From contig JBNAVY010000029.1 in the NCBI GenBank assembly GCA_049700195.1, forward strand, positions 1 through 24,430: a DNA stretch of 24,430 bases, read 5' to 3'. Below, piece after piece: positions 22,362 through 24,430 of the stretch (position 1 is its first letter; each line of letters starts with the position of its first letter). Source of the stretch: JBNAVY01 sp049700195. Lineage in GTDB: Bacteria > Bacillota > Thermoanaerobacteria > Thermoanaerobacterales > Thermoanaerobacteraceae. The position numbers were made by a program, and so were the translations under genes. Under the pieces are notes generated by a model. The model was not told the DNA's origin. It did not search any database and worked only from the letters and a program-made list of their open reading frames with translations.

Positions 22362-22407
22362 AAACACCCTCCTTCCTTTATATCAGTTTTAATATGTGCA
22401 TAATACA

Positions 22408-22437
22408 AAAAAATATACGGTTAACCGTATATTTTTT
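22408..22437 (-). terminator. Terminator of the thyX-mazG operon
   Basis: The stretch 22408-22437 is a perfect 30-bp palindrome, with a GC-containing core (TATACGGTTAACCGTATA) and A and T flanks of six bases on each side. It lies just past the MazG-like stop codon (22441-22443). By symmetry it could also act in the opposite direction. Confidence 0.85.
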
Positions 22438-22440
22438 GTA

Positions 22441-22755
22441 TTATTTTATATACCCTTTTTTCTTTAATTTTTCTATATGATCCCTTAATTTTCCTTCGAT
22501 ATTAATATTATATTCATCTTCTAAAACAAACATCATAGATACAGCTACCTGAGCTACATCTAATAGTTCTTCTGAAATTTTCTCCATTATCTCTTGTTCT
22601 TTTAAATTTATCTTCTCTCCGTTTAAACCTCTAAGTTTACCAATAACCTGTGCTAATTCTCCTGCTTCTTCCATAAGTTTTAATGTAGTAGACTCCAGAG
22701 AAGGGGTTAGATTATTAAGTTTAGGTAAACTTATTTCTTTGAAGTTAGTATCCAT
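22441..22755 (-). CDS. MazG-like nucleotide pyrophosphohydrolase
   Basis: This 104-residue all-alpha NTP pyrophosphatase belongs to the MazG-like type. It has the metal-binding motifs EExxE (Glu29, Glu30, Glu33 in LMEEAGELAQVIGKLRG) and ExxD (Glu63, Asp66 in SEELLDVAQVAVSM). Such enzymes cleave non-canonical or excess (d)NTPs to monophosphates. At this size it is a single half-domain that would dimerise or tetramerise. The start follows GAGGTGAAAT and is 11 bases after the thyX stop, so the pair is co-transcribed. A dUTPase- or dCTPase-like role next to ThyX would make sense, since dUMP is the thymidylate synthase substrate, but the substrate is unknown. Confidence 0.85.
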   Translation of the reverse strand: MDTNFKEISLPKLNNLTPSLESTTLKLMEEAGELAQVIGKLRGLNGEKINLKEQEIMEKISEELLDVAQVAVSMMFVLEDEYNINIEGKLRDHIEKLKKKGYIK

Positions 22756-22766
22756 ATTTCACCTCA

Positions 22767-24272
22767 TTATCTTCGCCCCATATAATTTGAAAGCCTGGGC
22801 AGAATTTCTTTTGCAACGTCATACATATTTTTTGAAATATTCCTAATATCCCACTGGGCATGTTCCGTATATCTTAAGTTGATAAAATGATCAAAAGCCC
22901 ATAAATCCGTATCCATAATAACCATTCTTTTATGAGCATTTGTTATGACATAAGGTGCAACGTTTGGCAATTTATCATAAATTTCTATGTAAAATTCTTC
23001 AGAAGCCTTTATTGCTTTTTCTAAAATATCTGTGCAGCCTGCTGATTTTATATTTGGCGGAATAATATAACCATTATTTATAGAAGGTCTTGAAACTTCA
23101 AAATTAATCATTCTGTGCCTTAATAACTGATGCCAATTTGCTTCACTTATATTAAGCTGAAATTTTAATCTAACAGACCTGAAGGAATCAATCAAATGGT
23201 CATAGGGACCTATATCCTTAAGCGAATTTTCAATTATAACATCTTTTTCAGCTTCAGACATATTTGCTAAAGCAGTTTTTATACTTTCTAAATCTTTCCC
23301 TGTATATTTAAAAATCAAATGCATAAGAAGTACATCTTCAGGTTTGTATTTACCATCTTTCCCTGTATAGTCTATCAAAACAACATCATCAAATTTTTTA
23401 GTTTCTATTTTTTTCTTTGATATAACATCAAAGAGCCTTTCCTCAACTTTTGTTTGGTATATAGTAGGCTGAGTATGGCGCAACATACTTGGAGCAATTT
23501 TCTCTGCCTGTTCTATTATTTTTCTGCTTAAAATTTTTCCTTCTTCACTTCCATGGGCCATGAGTTTTCTTAAAATATCCTGAAGGTCTAGAGCATTTAA
23601 GGCAACAGCAAAGCTTGTTTTTGTTGCCAATATAAGTGCATATCTGGCATCCTCAAAAGCAATCTTGAGAACACGGTTTTTAAATTTATCTGTTGACTCA
23701 TTTTCTTTTCTCTGTGTTGAATTTAGAAGATATTTAGTCAGTTCATCAACAAGAAGTTCATAAGTATTATATGAAGTATCCCATAATTCTAAAAACTTCT
23801 TTTTTAAGTCTGGATATCTTTCTAATTCATGTGGTATAACAACTTTATCTTTTGTAGGTTTTTGATACCTCTGGCTCCATTCAATAAACGCAGGTCTTTT
23901 ATTCATCAATTCAATATCTCCAGACAAATGTCTTGAAATATCTTCTACACAAAGGTGCATCAAATGCTGTTCTGCAATTGAAGAATGGCCAAACTTTTCA
24001 ACCCATTTTTCATGAAAATCTTTTGCCTTTTCAATTGCACCTTCAAGGTTCCATTCATTATTGTATGTAAAATCTTTAATATTTAAATCTCCGTCCGAAA
24101 GTGATTCAAGTATGTTTAACCTCCAACTAGTATCCCTCCTGCTAACCTTTGAATTGATAGGCGGAATTATAAATTCTGGTAATGAGTGTATAAAATATAC
24201 GGGGCCATAAACATCTGTTACAAATCTTTTTAAAAGATTTTCTTCTTCAACAGATAAATCTCTCATTTTCAT
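22767..24272 (-). CDS. thyX: Double-length (tandem) ThyX-type flavin-dependent thymidylate synthase
   Basis: ThyX makes dTMP from dUMP using FAD and methylene-tetrahydrofolate. Ordinary ThyX is ~220-250 residues; this one is 501, and both halves resemble ThyX. The N half (~25-265) has GHSSIAEQH (95-103), WSQRY (132-136) and an EDARYALILATKTSF segment (207-221), but the RHR signature is replaced by MNK. The C half (~350-501) has GPYDH (355-359), RHR (385-387), a following Ser (SRPS, 394-397), and the typical C-terminal FINLRYTEHAQWDIRNI, but lacks SQRY. The two signature pieces are thus split between halves. The start follows AAGGGAG by eight bases. It is followed by the MazG-like gene. Whether it is active as ThyX or has another role is not shown. 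Confidence 0.85.
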   Translation of the reverse strand: MKMRDLSVEEENLLKRFVTDVYGPVYFIHSLPEFIIPPINSKVSRRDTSWRLNILESLSDGDLNIKDFTYNNEWNLEGAIEKAKDFHEKWVEKFGHSSIAEQHLMHLCVEDISRHLSGDIELMNKRPAFIEWSQRYQKPTKDKVVIPHELERYPDLKKKFLELWDTSYNTYELLVDELTKYLLNSTQRKENESTDKFKNRVLKIAFEDARYALILATKTSFAVALNALDLQDILRKLMAHGSEEGKILSRKIIEQAEKIAPSMLRHTQPTIYQTKVEERLFDVISKKKIETKKFDDVVLIDYTGKDGKYKPEDVLLMHLIFKYTGKDLESIKTALANMSEAEKDVIIENSLKDIGPYDHLIDSFRSVRLKFQLNISEANWHQLLRHRMINFEVSRPSINNGYIIPPNIKSAGCTDILEKAIKASEEFYIEIYDKLPNVAPYVITNAHKRMVIMDTDLWAFDHFINLRYTEHAQWDIRNISKNMYDVAKEILPRLSNYMGRR

Positions 24273-24317
24273 GACAAAATCTCCCTTCTTATGTCATTTC
24301 ATTTATATATTTAATAT

Positions 24318-24323
24318 ATTATA
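24318..24323 (-). promoter_or_regulatory. Likely -10 box of the thyX-mazG operon
   Basis: TATAAT on the minus strand lies 45 bases before the thyX ATG and just after the tRNA-Lys terminator. A TTGATA at 24344-24349 is 20 bases upstream, too far for a standard -35. Confidence 0.4.
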
Positions 24324-24333
24324 TCATAATAAA

Positions 24334-24367
24334 TAAAAAAAGTTATCAAGTTTAGTTTTGATAACTT
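24334..24367 (-). terminator. Terminator of the tRNA transcript containing tRNA-Lys
   Basis: A ten-base perfect stem (24340-24349 with 24358-24367) lies just past the tRNA-Lys 3' end. On the minus strand it runs into seven Ts (24341-24335). Confidence 0.88.
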
Positions 24368-24379
24368 CAATTTCATAAA

Positions 24380-24430
24380 TGGTGACCCATCCGCGACTCG
24401 AACGCGGGACACCCTGCTTAAAAGGCAGGT
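24380..24430 (-). tRNA. tRNA-Lys (anticodon TTT), 5' part cut by the window edge
   Basis: Read on the minus strand, the sequence holds an anticodon arm CCTGC-CTTTTAA-GCAGG with TTT in the loop, a T arm CCGCG-TTCGAGT-CGCGG, a 3' acceptor strand and an encoded CCA (24382-24380). The 5' acceptor and D arm lie beyond the window. A terminator follows directly, so this is the last gene of its transcript. Confidence 0.93.

Noticed and set aside
1..24430. A genomic island bracketed by tRNA genes
   Set aside because: tRNA genes flank both ends, but the content is core or sporulation genes, with no integrase, direct repeats or change in base composition; the edges are just where the window was cut.
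1..24430. CRISPR arrays, insertion sequences or prophage genes
   Set aside because: No regularly spaced direct repeats, transposase, integrase or phage structural genes were seen on either strand.

Overview
The window looks like ordinary chromosome of an AT-rich, low-GC Gram-positive, endospore-forming bacterium of the Clostridia type. The evidence is a dense set of sporulation and germination genes (yyaC, a GerMN/Gmad2 lipoprotein, cwlD, two CotF-like coat genes, a LysM protein without a signal peptide), the Firmicute set cdaA-cdaR, ppaX and a CcpA-like regulator, strong AGGAGG-type ribosome binding sites, and intrinsic terminators with long T tracts. I cannot resolve the genus. Nothing suggests a phage, plasmid, transposon or CRISPR locus.

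Layout. Both edges cut through tRNA genes on the minus strand: tRNA-Pro and a partial tRNA-Val on the left, a partial tRNA-Lys on the right. Between them, from the left: a secreted phosphodiester glycosidase-like protein fused to a decayed phosphoesterase domain; an unrecognised membrane-anchored protein; yyaC; a GerMN/Gmad2 lipoprotein; a response regulator/histidine kinase pair; a CcpA-like LacI regulator with its own promoter and a cre-like operator; a 47-residue membrane ORF; a Cof-type HAD phosphatase; a DUF421-DUF4363 pair; cdaA-cdaR for cyclic di-AMP; a single BON-domain protein; a KdpD-like universal stress protein; a four-gene run ppaX-moxR-DUF58-transglutaminase; cwlD; the LysM protein; trxB; two coat genes; a MazG-like protein; and a double-length ThyX.

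Functional themes are spore cortex, coat and germination; envelope surveillance (two-component pair, MoxR/DUF58/transglutaminase, CdaA/CdaR); carbon catabolite control (the CcpA-like protein, and PpaX, whose family acts on phospho-Ser-HPr, the CcpA co-effector); and nucleotide metabolism (ThyX with MazG).

Gene ends are packed tightly. At four convergent pairs both stop codons lie inside one shared palindromic terminator. Several minus-strand genes start from -10 boxes that touch or overlap the preceding gene's terminator. The most unusual proteins are the tandem ThyX, in which the two halves appear to split the signature motif, and the glycosidase with a vestigial phosphoesterase tail. I see no convincing new multi-gene system.
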